From positions 1 to 38,518 of the forward strand of contig CAVCIU010000013.1 of assembly GCA_963602355.1 (NCBI GenBank): a stretch of 38,518 bases of DNA, given 5' to 3'. A program made the position numbers and the translations under genes. Below are positions 25,324-31,573 of this stretch, piece after piece. How positions within the stretch are numbered: position 1 is the first letter of the stretch; each line of letters begins with the position of its first letter. This stretch comes from UBA791 sp963602355. Its GTDB lineage: Bacteria; Cyanobacteriota; Vampirovibrionia; Gastranaerophilales; Gastranaerophilaceae. A model generated the notes under the pieces. That model had not been told where the DNA came from, ran no database searches, and saw only the letters and a list, made by a program, of their open reading frames with translations.

Positions 25324-25686
25324 ATGAAAAGTGTAATTAGGAATGGTGAATATTTATTAGTTGATAAAGTCGGATCCAATGATGTTGAAGTACCTTTGAA
25401 ACCACATCAAGATGCAGTTTTTCAAAATGGTGAATGGATACTTGATGCAGACAAATTCATAGAAGAAAGTGTTTCAAAAGAAGCTCTTGAATTTTTGAAT
25501 GCGACTGATTGGAAAGTAGTTCGCCATAGAGACCAGATTGATTTGAATATAACTCCCTCATTAACAAACGAAGAATACATTACCCTTTTAGAACAAAGGC
25601 AAAAAGCACGAGAGGAGGTTCTAAACAATGACATCACTAACAAAGATTTGTCTACATTGGACAGCAGGGGCGAGCAAACCTTGTAA
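25324..25686 (+). CDS. Tail fibre assembly-type protein
   Basis: This 120-aa protein lies straight after the fibre gene. It has a small beta N-terminus (GEYLLVDKVGSNDVEVPLKPHQDAV) and a C-terminal FLNATDWKVVRHRDQIDLNI followed by SLTNEEYITLLEQRQKAREE. The pattern ATDWKVxRHRDQ...T-xEEY-x-x-L-x-x-RQ-x-AR is typical of C-terminal segments of phage tail fibre assembly and chaperone proteins. It overlaps the amidase gene by 59 nt. Confidence 0.75.
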   Translation: MKSVIRNGEYLLVDKVGSNDVEVPLKPHQDAVFQNGEWILDADKFIEESVSKEALEFLNATDWKVVRHRDQIDLNITPSLTNEEYITLLEQRQKAREEVLNNDITNKDLSTLDSRGEQTL

Positions 25687-26137
25687 TGTTGATTTGAATT
25701 CTTACCACTTTGTTTTTGATAAAGACGGAAAAGAATATGCAGGAAAATACAAACCAGAAGACAACCTAAATTGTTATGACGGCAAATACGCCAAACATTG
25801 TGGTGGAGGAAACACAGGATGTATTGGTTTATCTTGCTGCGGAATGTATGGTTTTGATTTAACTCATAAACAAACAAAATATCCTCTAACTCAAAAACAG
25901 GTTGAGGCTATGTGTTGTAAAGCAGCAGAACTCTGTTTGAAATATGGAATTCAAGTCAGCGAAAAAACTGTATTTACCCACTATGAATTTGACCGAAAAA
26001 GAGCAAAACCTGAAGGTAAAACCGACATCACTTATTTACCATATCTCCCTAATTTACCAAAAGAGCGTATGGGTTTCTATTTAAGAAACAAAATTCAATG
26101 GTACACACTTCAATTGAAAAAGAAAGGAAAAAAGTAA
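25628..26137 (+). CDS. Endolysin: N-acetylmuramoyl-L-alanine amidase (type 2/PGRP fold)
   Basis: This 169-aa zinc amidase cleaves the bond between muramic acid and the peptide stem of peptidoglycan at lysis. Zinc ligand candidates are H10 in CLHWTAG and H118 in FTHYEFD, with the GKTDI segment at about 130-134 giving the remaining catalytic and ligand positions. It has no signal peptide and no separate wall-binding domain, so it would need a holin for release. ATG at 25628 has GAGGAGG upstream. Several extra Cys residues (C60s-70s, C96-97) are unusual. Confidence 0.9.
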   Translation: MTSLTKICLHWTAGASKPCNVDLNSYHFVFDKDGKEYAGKYKPEDNLNCYDGKYAKHCGGGNTGCIGLSCCGMYGFDLTHKQTKYPLTQKQVEAMCCKAAELCLKYGIQVSEKTVFTHYEFDRKRAKPEGKTDITYLPYLPNLPKERMGFYLRNKIQWYTLQLKKKGKK

Positions 26138-26139
26138 TT

Positions 26140-26412
26140 ATGGCTAATTGGAAAAAACTATGTGCAATTTGGAATTTGATTGAACCATTCGTATTGAACT
26201 TGATTCAAAAAGAAGTTCCAAAGAATATCACTAAACTATATGAAAATCTTGCAAAGTACACTCAACCTGCTATTGATAGCCTTGCTCAATTAAAAGAAAA
26301 AGCAAAAAAGACACCGAGTGAATTGGATGATTATTGCTTTAATCAAGGTGTCAATGCACTTGAAACTTTTGCAAATTACTTACTTGAACAAGTTAAATTG
26401 TTGAGAAAGTAG
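26140..26412 (+). CDS. Hypothetical helical protein downstream of the endolysin
   Basis: This 90-aa protein (MANWKKLCAIWNLIEPFVLN and onward) is amphipathic-helical with no clear membrane span. It contains YENLAKYTQPAIDSLAQLKEKAKKTPSELDDYC and a final helix ANYLLEQVKLL. ATG at 26140 has AAAGGAAAA upstream and lies 2 nt after the amidase stop. A reading frame extension upstream lies inside the amidase gene and is not used. Position suggests a lysis accessory role, which the sequence does not prove. Confidence 0.65.
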   Translation: MANWKKLCAIWNLIEPFVLNLIQKEVPKNITKLYENLAKYTQPAIDSLAQLKEKAKKTPSELDDYCFNQGVNALETFANYLLEQVKLLRK

Positions 26413-26418
26413 GTTTAA

Positions 26419-26664
26419 ATGTTTGGGTTTTCTGCTCTTGGCAAAGCGTTTTTTGATTGTATTTCAACACTAATCAACTACAAAACTGTTAGTGTTGAAA
26501 ATCAAGAAACGACCTCTCTTGTGGGGGATAAAAAAGATTTAAAAAAGGCAACAAATATTGCTGAACAAATTATAGAGATTACAAGAAAGTATGAATCATC
26601 AATGTCTAAAAAAGATAGACGAAGATTCAAATCTTTAGCAAAAAGGTTTAATAAGGTGGACTAA
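26419..26664 (+). CDS. Hypothetical small basic phage protein
   Basis: This 81-aa protein starts with a short hydrophobic patch (FGFSALGKAFFDCISTLI). It ends with KKATNIAEQIIEITRKYESSMSKKDRRRFKSLAKRFNKVD, a charged helical tail. Similar tails occur in small proteins of the lysis region of other phages, but I cannot assign a family. It shares a base with the next gene (stop/start overlap at 26664) and follows the previous gene by 6 nt. Confidence 0.65.
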   Translation: MFGFSALGKAFFDCISTLINYKTVSVENQETTSLVGDKKDLKKATNIAEQIIEITRKYESSMSKKDRRRFKSLAKRFNKVD

Positions 26665-27824
26665 TGGCTTGGCGAGACATAATTAAAATAATGAATATTG
26701 AAAAAGGATTTTTCTCCTCTACTAATTCGTTTGGTATCCCTGATATAAAAAAGGATGAGTTCGAAATAAACGAACTCATCCCATACAGGGTAGATTCAAA
26801 TAGAAATGGCACAGCACATTTTTTCTTGGACGATTATCGTTTTGAGAGATGTTGGAGAAATCCGGATTCACAAATTGAAGAACTAAAAAAATACGATGGA
26901 GTTTTATCTCCAGACTTTTCAATGTACACAAACTATCCACAAGCAATGCAAATTTGGCAGGTGTATAGAAATCGTTGGTGTGCTTGTTATTGGCAAAGTT
27001 TAGGAATAAAAGTTATTCCAACTATCAGTTGGTCAGATGAACAAAGTTTCAAATACTGTTTTTTAGGTGTTCAAAAGCGTTCAACAGTTGCAATTGGAAC
27101 AGTTGGTGTATTAAACGATGAATATGCCAAAACACTCTTTATGAACGGATTTAAAGAAATGTTGAAACAACTTGAACCAAAAGAGATTTTGATTTATGGA
27201 AACAAACTGACCGAACTTGAAGACTATAAAAATATCCGTTGGTTCGATCCATATATGAATAAGTTTATAAAAGCGAAAGGAGAAAAAACTATGGGTGGAC
27301 GTGGTTCTGGTGGAGGTAAAACTGGTGGTGGTTCTGCTACCAAATCAACACAAACACAAAATAGAAAAGTTGAAGATAAGCCAAAAACAACACAAGAAAA
27401 AAGATTAGAAGCACTTGCAAAAGCTCGTGCGAAAAGAGCCGAAAACCTCAAAAATGGCATTAAAGCTGAAAAGAAACCAAGAGTTAAGAAAGCAAAAATG
27501 TCAGCAGATAATACTGTTTCAGATTTAAAATCTGAATTAAGACGTAATGTTCAAACTGATGGATATATTTCAAATAGTGACTTTAGAGTTGAAGATTACG
27601 GAAACACAATAAACGTTTCAGTCAGATATTTAGGAAAATGGAAAAATCCATCTAATGCAAGAGATGAGGAAGATTATGACTGGCAAGAATTACATAAATC
27701 AAGTCAAACACAAATTAATAAAGTAGTTAAAAAACTAGAAAAAGCCTCTGGAAGAAAAATAACTTGGGGTGCTAGTGAAAAAAATTGGATTGACTTTGAT
27801 ATTGAGAAAAAGAAAGGGGAATAA
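26664..27824 (+). CDS. DUF4417 protein fused to a second, Gly-rich-headed domain
   Basis: The first about 205 residues match the DUF4417 pattern: LIPYRVDSNRNGTAHFFLDDYRFERCW, DGVLSPDFSMYTNYPQAMQIWQVYRNRWCACYWQ, KVIPTISWSD and EILIYGN. This family is of unknown function and occurs on phages and mobile elements. The reading frame then continues through an internal MGGRGSGGG (residue 210) into a 177-aa Lys-rich region. The MGGRGSGGG sequence also begins the next gene, and the internal ATG has its own AAAGGAG. So the frame is either a fusion or two products from one frame. ATG at 26664 follows AAGGTGG. Confidence 0.8.
   Translation: MAWRDIIKIMNIEKGFFSSTNSFGIPDIKKDEFEINELIPYRVDSNRNGTAHFFLDDYRFERCWRNPDSQIEELKKYDGVLSPDFSMYTNYPQAMQIWQVYRNRWCACYWQSLGIKVIPTISWSDEQSFKYCFLGVQKRSTVAIGTVGVLNDEYAKTLFMNGFKEMLKQLEPKEILIYGNKLTELEDYKNIRWFDPYMNKFIKAKGEKTMGGRGSGGGKTGGGSATKSTQTQNRKVEDKPKTTQEKRLEALAKARAKRAENLKNGIKAEKKPRVKKAKMSADNTVSDLKSELRRNVQTDGYISNSDFRVEDYGNTINVSVRYLGKWKNPSNARDEEDYDWQELHKSSQTQINKVVKKLEKASGRKITWGASEKNWIDFDIEKKKGE
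27291..27824 (+). CDS. Putative internal-start product (MGGRGSGGG protein, first copy)
   Basis: An in-frame ATG at 27291 has AAAGGAG at 27276-27282, 8 nt upstream, the best ribosome binding site in this area. It would give a 177-aa protein starting MGGRGSGGGKTGGG, then a Lys/Ala-rich linker and a C-terminal domain with SDLKSELRRNVQTDGYISNS, VSVRYLGKW and ITWGASEKNWIDFDIEKKK. The next gene starts with the same nine residues. Separate translation is an inference. Confidence 0.5.
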   Translation: MGGRGSGGGKTGGGSATKSTQTQNRKVEDKPKTTQEKRLEALAKARAKRAENLKNGIKAEKKPRVKKAKMSADNTVSDLKSELRRNVQTDGYISNSDFRVEDYGNTINVSVRYLGKWKNPSNARDEEDYDWQELHKSSQTQINKVVKKLEKASGRKITWGASEKNWIDFDIEKKKGE

Positions 27825-27827
27825 TTT

Positions 27828-28421
27828 ATGGGAGGTCGTGGTTCTGGTGGTGGCAGAAGTAGCGGGGGTGGAAAATCAGAAAATCCCCCAAAACTTGTGA
27901 ATCCTATTAATTACTACAAAGAGAAATATTCAAAAATGAATGACAATGAATTAAAAAAAGCACAAGTTAATGCAAGAAAACTAATGAAAAAAGAACATGT
28001 AAAGGTTGCTTTTGAGGAAGAAAAACTTTCAAAAATGATGGAAGAATTCAAAGCATTACCAAACGACCATCCAGATGTAAACAAAAAATGGGATGCAATT
28101 GATAAACAAATGTCCGTTTTAAATGATGCTCGTGCAAGGGCAACGATTAGGTCGGATGCATATTTTATGGCTATTAATGAAAGGTTTAATGTAAGAGCAA
28201 AATATAATGCCAATGATATTAAATCAATGACAAATGGACAATTAAATTCGTTTCACGCAAAAAGTTATCATGAAAGCCAAAAGGCTAGAAATAAAATTGA
28301 AACAGCTAAAACAAAAGCAACGAGAGTTAAATATGAAAAATTATTTAATGAACATAATGCTAATTTTAACAAAGCTGAACAAGAACGATATAAACGTGGG
28401 CTTGATGACAAAGGCTGGTAA
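27828..28421 (+). CDS. MGGRGSGGG-headed hypothetical protein, second copy
   Basis: This 197-aa protein begins MGGRGSGGGRSSGGGK and continues as a highly charged, almost entirely helical protein (YYKEKYSKMNDNELKKAQVN, then MEEFKALPNDHPDVNKKWDAIDKQMSVL). It ends with a Lys-rich coiled coil. The shared Gly-rich head with the upstream gene suggests a common tag, targeting signal or recent duplication of the head only, since the rest is unrelated. The stop codon directly abuts repeat element A. Function unknown. Confidence 0.7.
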   Translation: MGGRGSGGGRSSGGGKSENPPKLVNPINYYKEKYSKMNDNELKKAQVNARKLMKKEHVKVAFEEEKLSKMMEEFKALPNDHPDVNKKWDAIDKQMSVLNDARARATIRSDAYFMAINERFNVRAKYNANDIKSMTNGQLNSFHAKSYHESQKARNKIETAKTKATRVKYEKLFNEHNANFNKAEQERYKRGLDDKGW

Positions 28422-28493
28422 ATGTGTCTAAATGATTCGGAATAATTAAAAACAGTTCCAATTAAAAAACTTTGAGTGATGAATGTCATTGTA
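28422..28493 (+). repeat. Intergenic element, copy A
   Basis: It begins at the stop codon of the upstream gene with ATGTGTCTAAATGATTCGG (box 1, 28422-28440). It ends with GAGTGATGAATGTCATTGTA (box 2, 28474-28493), 20 nt before the next ATG. Box 1 is identical over 23 nt to copy C. The middle part differs from the other copies and has no strong hairpin. It may be a moron promoter or a processing site. Confidence 0.75.
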
Positions 28494-28513
28494 CATAACA
28501 AAAGGAGAATATT

Positions 28514-29311
28514 ATGGCAGAAATTAATTTACAAGAAGCATTCAAAAGCAAAGCAAAATTCAGCGAACTTATGGAAAAGACACCAATTCCAATTATACAA
28601 GAACTCGCTAATTATCCAAAAGCAGACGGCAAAACGATTGTTCATATTGCTGAATTAACTCAAAACGAGGATACCTTTTTTAATGCTATCGGAGATGATA
28701 CAGTAATAAATTTACCTCAACCTCCCTTCATTGTTTGGATAATTACAAACGAAAAAGAAAAAGTAATGAGAATAGTAAACCTCATTAATAAAAATGCCAC
28801 AAGTGGGTTTGGAATTTTTGTTTTTAAAGCAACTTTAAATGAAAATCAAATAGACATAAAATGTCTTGCAAAACCTCCAATTAAAAAAGTTTCTCAAGGT
28901 GGTAAAGCAAAAAAATTCCAACTTGAATATTGGGAAAAATATAGCGAGGTTTGTGATTCATTAGGCGAAGGTGATTATCAAGTTATTCCTAAACCTCAAC
29001 ATTGGCAATATCTTCCACTAGGTAAAACAGGTGTATCAATCCAATTAACCTTAAATACAAGGGATAATTTTGTCGGAGTTGATTTATGTATTACAAACAA
29101 TGTTCAATTATTTGAATCATTGAACAGTCATAAAACGGACATTGAACAAGCATTAGGAACTCTAGAATGGGTTAATAAATCAAACGTAAAAACAGCAAGA
29201 ATAAGAAAAATAATTAATGTTGAATTTACTCAAGATGATATTGATTCAGTTGCAAGAGCACATATTGAAACCGCAAAAGAATTCAAAGAACTAATCAGCA
29301 AGTATTTATAG
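28514..29311 (+). CDS. DUF4268-domain protein with a degenerate nuclease-like N-terminus
   Basis: This 265-aa protein ends with a DUF4268-like domain (about residues 140-245): FQLEYWEKYSEVCDSLGEG, WQYLPLGKTGVSIQLTLNTRDNFVGVDLCI, then IEQALGTLEW. The middle has the strand pattern seen after the PD-(D/E)XK core in such proteins (PFIVWIITNEKEKVMRIVNLIN, GFGIFVFKATLNENQIDIKCLAKPP). The expected catalytic E-x-K is not visible upstream, so an active nuclease is doubtful. DUF4268 proteins often occur near defence or mobile loci. Here it follows repeat element A. Function is unknown. Confidence 0.65.
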   Translation: MAEINLQEAFKSKAKFSELMEKTPIPIIQELANYPKADGKTIVHIAELTQNEDTFFNAIGDDTVINLPQPPFIVWIITNEKEKVMRIVNLINKNATSGFGIFVFKATLNENQIDIKCLAKPPIKKVSQGGKAKKFQLEYWEKYSEVCDSLGEGDYQVIPKPQHWQYLPLGKTGVSIQLTLNTRDNFVGVDLCITNNVQLFESLNSHKTDIEQALGTLEWVNKSNVKTARIRKIINVEFTQDDIDSVARAHIETAKEFKELISKYL

Positions 29312-29321
29312 GGTGAAAATA

Positions 29322-29585
29322 ATGAGTGAATTAAACATTATTGCTAAAAGCAAAAGAACAGGTGAGGTGGTAGATTTACCACTTCACCAATTTAAAATAG
29401 AATTCCAAAAAGAATTACAACAAGCATTAATAAGTTATTCAGCTAATGAACGACAAAAGGATTTGATTAAACCACTTGGCTTTTGGAAAGACATAGGTTG
29501 CTATAAATCAGATTTTTACTTTGACCTTCGTTGGAATTTCAATAATTATGCGAATTCTGAATGGTATATCGAACGTATTTATTAA
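29322..29585 (+). CDS. Hypothetical accessory protein (87 aa)
   Basis: It starts MSELNIIAKSKRTGEVVDLP and ends with an aromatic-rich tail (FYFDLRWNFNNYANSEWYIERIY). ATG at 29322 with AGGGTG upstream is preferred over a GTG three codons earlier. It follows the DUF4268 gene by 10 nt and ends 3 bp before repeat element B. No family recognised. Confidence 0.6.
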   Translation: MSELNIIAKSKRTGEVVDLPLHQFKIEFQKELQQALISYSANERQKDLIKPLGFWKDIGCYKSDFYFDLRWNFNNYANSEWYIERIY

Positions 29586-29588
29586 AGT

Positions 29589-29660
29589 ATGTCTAAATGA
29601 TTCTAAATAGACTGTAAATCGTTGATTTACAGTCTATTGTGAGTGATTAATGCTAATGCA
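29589..29660 (+). repeat. Intergenic element, copy B, with 15-bp perfect hairpin
   Basis: Box 1 is ATGTCTAAATGATT at 29589-29602. Box 2 is GAGTGATTAATGCTAATGCA at 29641-29660. Between them is a perfect 15-bp inverted repeat (29606-29620 and 29624-29638, AATAGACTGTAAATC) with a 3-nt GTT loop and no T tail. The AAGAAAGGA site of the next gene follows directly. Confidence 0.75.
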
Positions 29661-29679
29661 AAAAGAAAGGACTGTTATT

Positions 29680-29895
29680 ATGGCTAAAACAAACAAAGAA
29701 TTATTAATCGAAAACATACAAAATGCTCCTGCTGAGTATGTAAAAGCACATCTTATAGAATGTATAAAGGATTTAGTTGAAGATTGCCAAATTACAGCAG
29801 GAATGGATAACGGTTACGTTGATAATGAAGATGGAATACCGATTTCAGATTTTTACATTGATAATTTTATGCTTACAACTTTCACTACAAAATAA
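29680..29895 (+). CDS. Hypothetical small acidic protein (71 aa)
   Basis: It starts MAKTNKELLIENIQNAPAEY and has an acidic C-terminal part (MDNGYVDNEDGIPISDFYID). ATG at 29680 is preceded by AGAAAGGAC. An in-frame ATG ten codons upstream lies inside repeat element B and is less likely. It is preceded and followed by copies of the intergenic element, so it forms a self-contained unit. The small acidic form is common among phage-encoded inhibitors, but no target can be inferred. Confidence 0.6.
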   Translation: MAKTNKELLIENIQNAPAEYVKAHLIECIKDLVEDCQITAGMDNGYVDNEDGIPISDFYIDNFMLTTFTTK

Positions 29896-29896
29896 A

Positions 29897-29969
29897 ATGT
29901 GTCTAAATGATTCGGAATAGTTTTAAACAGTTGATTAATCACTCTTTCAGAGTGATTAATGTCATTGTA
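29897..29969 (+). repeat. Intergenic element, copy C, with 12-bp perfect hairpin
   Basis: Box 1 (29897-29919) is identical over 23 nt to copy A and starts one base after the upstream stop codon. Box 2 (GAGTGATTAATGTCATTGTA, 29950-29969) matches copy A at 19 of 20. A 12-bp perfect inverted repeat (ATTAATCACTCT, 29934-29945 with 29949-29960, loop TTC) overlaps box 2. Confidence 0.78.
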
Positions 29970-29994
29970 GATAAACAAAAGAAAGGACAAGCAA

Positions 29995-30219
29995 ATGGGC
30001 ATTTGTTTAGAAGAAAAAGAAGAACGTAATTACCAAGCATTTATTACTGAATTAGAAAAAATTTCCAAAAAGTATGGCATTGCATTTGAATCAGTTGGTG
30101 GATTTGCATTTAGTGATGAAAACGGATTTAAAAATATAAGATATTCAAGAGATTCTTATAGTGGAGATTTACTAATAAAAGAATTAACTTTTAGCGATGG
30201 CACAAAGGCTGATAGATAA
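29995..30219 (+). CDS. Hypothetical accessory protein (74 aa)
   Basis: It starts MGICLEEKEERNYQAFITEL and continues KISKKYGIAFESVGGFAFSDENGFKNIRYSRDSYSGDLLIKELTF. The pattern suggests one helix followed by a small beta sheet. AAAGGAC precedes the ATG by 8 nt. It follows element C and precedes the last gene of the operon by 11 nt. No family recognised. Confidence 0.6.
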   Translation: MGICLEEKEERNYQAFITELEKISKKYGIAFESVGGFAFSDENGFKNIRYSRDSYSGDLLIKELTFSDGTKADR

Positions 30220-30230
30220 GGAGAAAATCA

Positions 30231-30425
30231 ATGAACGAAGAATTAAAAGATAGAACAATGTTTGGAACTGAAGTTTTAAATCACAAAACACACGAAGTCG
30301 GAATATTACTTTACACTTGGGTTAATGTTTTTGCTGACGGTAAAGTTTTATATGCAACTTGCGTAGATAAAAATGGAAAGAGATACGATATAGCAATGGA
30401 TCTTATTTCACCACTTGAAGATTAA
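30231..30425 (+). CDS. Hypothetical small beta-rich protein, last gene of the right operon (64 aa)
   Basis: It starts MNEELKDRTMFGTEVLNHKT and continues HEVGILLYTWVNVFADGKVLYATCVDKNGKRYDIAMDLI. A row of short strands suggests a small beta-barrel, the form of SH3-like or Tudor-like small proteins. AAGGAG lies 8 nt upstream. It is followed by about 60 bp containing five CATG tetranucleotides and then the operon terminator. Confidence 0.6.
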   Translation: MNEELKDRTMFGTEVLNHKTHEVGILLYTWVNVFADGKVLYATCVDKNGKRYDIAMDLISPLED

Positions 30426-30487
30426 AAAATATTAACATGCTTGCCATGCCCTAAAATCATGCATAACATGTCCATGTAATTAGCACT

Positions 30488-30513
30488 GAGTCCTCCTCCA
30501 AGGACTCTTTTTA
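30488..30513 (+). terminator. Intrinsic terminator of the right late operon
   Basis: GAGTCC (30488-30493) pairs with GGACTC (30502-30507) around an 8-nt loop, followed by TTTTTA. It lies 62 nt after the last plus-strand gene and just before the 3' end of the converging 76-aa gene. Confidence 0.85.
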
Positions 30514-30519
30514 TTTGGC

Positions 30520-30750
30520 TTATAATGTCGCAAATTCACGTTTTAAAACGTTCAGATGCGACATATATTTTGCCTTTGATTCTCTATTTATTTTGTATAA
30601 ATCTTCAAAGGTTTCACCATTAAATGCTATTTCTACTTCTGGGCTGTTCTTTTTCAACGAGTTGAGAAACGATAGTTGAATGTCATAAAATTTGATGTTG
30701 TTCTCTGTATCTTCAATTTCGGCTAAAAATTTTTCTTTTAAGTCCAACAT
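30520..30750 (-). CDS. Hypothetical helical protein (76 aa)
   Basis: It starts MLDLKEKFLAEIEDTENNIK and ends SHLNVLKREFATL. Largely helical and probably coiled coil. The ATG at 30748-30750 has AGGAGAAG upstream. A longer frame upstream runs through the gene's own leader and is rejected. It lies alone between two terminators, and a TATAAT-like box about 50 bp upstream on the minus strand (in TAATATAATATT) suggests its own promoter. Function unknown. Confidence 0.6.
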   Translation of the reverse strand: MLDLKEKFLAEIEDTENNIKFYDIQLSFLNSLKKNSPEVEIAFNGETFEDLYKINRESKAKYMSHLNVLKREFATL

Positions 30751-30826
30751 CCCAAATCTTCTCCTGTGAATATAATAACAAGAAGAATTCTGGCATGGCA
30801 ATATTATATTAAAATAATTAAGAAAA

Positions 30827-30852
30827 ACTTCAATGTAGGGATACATTGAAGT
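30827..30852 (-). terminator. Intrinsic terminator of the early/middle operon
   Basis: On the minus strand ACTTCAATGTA pairs perfectly with TACATTGAAGT (11 bp, 4-nt loop), followed by TTTTTCTT at 30826-30819. It lies about 43 bp after the Mor gene and would end the early/middle transcript. Confidence 0.8.
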
Positions 30853-30894
30853 ACAGAAGTGATTTATTATTAGATTTTACACTAGGGGTAAAAA

Positions 30895-31185
30895 TTATTT
30901 GTCTGTTGAAAGATTGTTTTTAATAATCTTGTAAACATACCTTTGAGTGAATCCACACTCTAAAGCCAACTTGTTTAAAGAATATTTTGTGCCGTCATAA
31001 TTATGCAAAATATAGTTCTTTTTAACTTGTTTAAAAGCATTTTTAGGGATAGCCACAGTTAATCCCGGAGCAGAAAAAATTAATTGCAATGCCGATTTAA
31101 TGCCAGAAACTTCAGCAACTGTTTTTAAGTCATCGTTTGGCATATCCTCTGGTTTTATGTAATCCATCCAAGCCTTGTATTCCAT
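30895..31185 (-). CDS. Mor-family middle/late transcription activator
   Basis: This 96-aa DNA-binding activator belongs to the Mor/C family that Mu uses to turn on its middle and late promoters. The N-terminal dimerisation part has DDLKTVAEVSGIKSALQLIF, then the SAPGLTVAIPK strand (Mor-type G-x-x-x-x-IPK), and a C-terminal helix-turn-helix LNKLALECGFTQRYVYKIIKNN (about 68-90). It is the last gene of the early operon, separated from the previous gene by a hammerhead-like ribozyme. Only one member of the family is seen, so it may activate both divergent late promoters directly. Confidence 0.85.
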   Translation of the reverse strand: MEYKAWMDYIKPEDMPNDDLKTVAEVSGIKSALQLIFSAPGLTVAIPKNAFKQVKKNYILHNYDGTKYSLNKLALECGFTQRYVYKIIKNNLSTDK

Positions 31186-31204
31186 TTATACCTCATTTTG
31201 TTTT

Positions 31205-31269
31205 GGTCTCGTCAGTTAACGCCTTACGTTAAGACAAGCAGCTTGCACCGTTAGCCGCTTGTTTCGACC
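31205..31269 (-). ncRNA. Type II hammerhead ribozyme, copy 2 (between the 92-aa gene and mor)
   Basis: On the transcribed minus strand, in order: GGTC (stem II 5' strand), GAAA, stem III CAAGCGGCT/AGCTGCTTG (9 bp, one G-U, 9-nt loop), TC with predicted cleavage between 31233 and 31232, stem I TTAACG/CGTTAA with TAAGG loop, CTGACGA, and GACC (stem II 3' strand). All conserved hammerhead core positions (GAAA, CUGANGA, GUC) are present. The open end is stem II, hence type II. It overlaps the stop codon of the 92-aa gene by one base and lies 19 nt before the mor start. Confidence 0.9.
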
Positions 31270-31547
31270 TATACTGCGTATTCGCAATAAACTCTTTGTA
31301 TTTCTGCCTTTGATGATACTAGAGTTTGTAACTTACCTTGATTTTTGCGTAATTTTTCAACTAGAGGTGGCATTTTATCCATCTCATTCATTTTTGCCAT
31401 AAAGTCATCAACATCACATTCGAAAAATGGTTTAAAATCGTGTACTTTTACAAATAAATCAGCAATATCCACTTTGTTGTTAAGAATAGCATCTTCTACT
31501 TCTTTAATTTGTTTGTCCAATACTTGAATCGCTTTTTCGTTACTCAT
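31269..31547 (-). CDS. Hypothetical 92-aa protein flanked by two hammerhead ribozymes
   Basis: It starts MSNEKAIQVLDKQIKEVEDA and continues ILNNKVDIADLFVKVHDFKPFFECDVDDFMAKMNEMD. Helical, with a C-terminal coiled coil (LVEKLRKNQGKLQTLVSSKAEIQRV). ATG at 31545-31547 follows GGAGACA. A ribozyme ends 26 nt upstream and another overlaps its stop codon. Its mRNA would therefore be cut out as a separate 369-nt RNA. No family recognised. Confidence 0.65.
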   Translation of the reverse strand: MSNEKAIQVLDKQIKEVEDAILNNKVDIADLFVKVHDFKPFFECDVDDFMAKMNEMDKMPPLVEKLRKNQGKLQTLVSSKAEIQRVYCEYAV

Positions 31548-31573
31548 TTTGTCTCCTTTACTATTTATATCTT

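Noticed and set aside
28422..29969. The three intergenic elements as further hammerhead ribozymes
   Set aside because: Neither CUGANGA nor a GAAA partner in the right arrangement is present on either strand.
30436..30476. Five CATG tetranucleotides within about 40 bp after the last right-operon gene
   Set aside because: Spacing is irregular (9, 13, 9, 6) and no dyad or known operator fits; may be chance.
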